DNA of 64,000 nt from Cercopithifilaria johnstoni (Eukaryota; Nematoda; Chromadorea; Rhabditida; Onchocercidae). The position numbers and the translations under genes are program-made. Of this stretch, positions 63,067 to 64,000 are shown piece by piece. The DNA lies in contig CAKAEH010000178.1 of assembly GCA_916381525.1 (NCBI GenBank), positions 83,414 through 147,413 on the forward strand. The letters are read 5' to 3'. Each line of letters begins with the position of its first letter. Within the stretch, counting starts at the first letter, position 1. The notes under the pieces were generated by a model. The model saw only the letters and a list, made by a program, of their open reading frames with translations. It was not told where the DNA came from and did no database searches.

Positions 63067-64000
63067 GTAATTTCTGCATATGAATAAATACATTTAAAAT
63101 TTTATATCTATTTGCAAATCTAACACTATCAATTTCGAAATTTTAATTGGATGTGTCTGTAAGCATAGTTAAGTTAATTATGATTAAATTAAGCAATTAT
63201 TGAGATAAAATAAAATAAATTGTTAGCTACTTTATACATTTCAATATCAATCATTCCAGTAATATTAATTAATAATCTATTAGATGTTTTGTTTTCTTTT
63301 TCTATCAATAGAAAATAACGAATAGTTATAATAACGATATTATAGGAAATTTTAACATTTGATTGCTTTGTAACAGTTATCCTGAAATGGAAATACGCCT
63401 AAGCAACGTTTCCTACCATTATAAATTCTTTCTTCTAATATCTTCTTGACAGCTTACAAATATTTTATCTTTATTATTTTACTCAAGCTGAAATGATGAA
63501 AATGTTAGAATTGATATTTTATTATAAAAAAGTTAAATTAATCTGAAGAAATAACTGAAATTTCATAATCGATAAAACAATTGGAAACTGCTTAATTAAT
63601 GATAATGATAATTTCTTGAAAAGTTAAAATTTTATTAAATGACTTGCATGAATATGAAATTAATTTTCGTGAGTTGCATAAATATGAAATTAAAAATTTC
63701 GAAATTTTCGAATTCTAAAAAATGAAAGGAAAATATCAAAAATGAAATGTTTTATGAATTTGACAATCCATTTTAAATAGCTTACGCATTATTATATGGC
63801 TATTGTCTTAACTTAAAGCAAATATAATTTTATATGATCCTATTAAAATACATTACTTTAAAACAATTATTTTTAGCATTTTGCAGGTAACAGAAGGAAA
63901 ATTAAAATCATAAAAGTTAATTAACAAATTATAATAATTTCAACTTTCTAAATATAAAAATATTTTTGATTAAATATTTTCCGCAATGAATTTTTCCAAA
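63067..64000. other. AT-rich tail of the window
   Basis: No coding exon, RNA gene or repeat array can be supported in the last 900 bases. Confidence 0.5.

Noticed and set aside
1..64000. CRISPR arrays, bacterial operons, rRNA genes or integrated bacterial (Wolbachia) DNA
   Set aside because: No regularly spaced repeats with unique spacers, no long uninterrupted bacterial-type ORFs and no rRNA motifs are present.

Overview
The window reads as nuclear DNA of a nematode, most likely a filarial or related spirurid worm (inference). It is very AT-rich, its genes are split into many short exons by canonical GT-AG introns, upstream acceptor sites look suited to spliced-leader addition, and the recognisable proteins have nematode or general animal homologues. 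There are no bacterial operons, rRNA genes or convincing tRNA genes. Almost all single-frame open stretches are chance ORFs or exon fragments, so the gene models below were built by joining exons by hand. Every exon list was checked for phase continuity.

Layout. 1-9 kb: mostly AT-rich non-coding DNA with a 25-bp minisatellite, plus a few orphan coding-like islands. 9.1-12.8 kb (+): a five-exon gene for a secreted or surface protein with an FN3-like central region and a GPI-like hydrophobic tail. 12.8-29.8 kb: a 17-kb gene desert with microsatellites. 29.8-32.8 kb (+): a paralogue of the first gene with identical exon phases and almost identical exon sizes. 34.07-34.84 kb (+): a small multi-exon gene missed by simple ORF calling. 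35.7-40.6 kb (-): the ribosome-biogenesis AAA ATPase NVL (C. elegans mac-1), in 18 exons. 40.8-41.4 kb (-): a two-exon gene for a small membrane protein, only about 265 bp upstream of NVL and possibly in an operon with it. 43.1-45.7 kb (-): a ten-exon gene for a low-complexity protein with a PAM2-like motif. 45.8-46.8 kb: two N-marked assembly joins, each with about 137 bp duplicated on both sides. 50.5-59.5 kb (+): a 14-exon secreted cysteine-rich protein with lustrin-type repeats and an EB-like module. 61.9-63.0 kb (+): a two-exon FMRFamide-like neuropeptide precursor resembling flp-25.

The genes do not form one pathway. The main themes are extracellular or surface proteins (the FN3-like pair, the lustrin/EB protein), a neuropeptide, nucleolar ribosome assembly (NVL), and possible mRNA regulation through poly(A)-binding protein (the PAM2-like protein). 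The most notable observations are the neuropeptide precursor, in which the first of two RF peptides has lost its amidation glycine, the changed Walker B and sensor-1 residues in NVL domain D1, the small genes visible only after splicing, and a cluster of hairpins in an intron of the first FN3-like gene.
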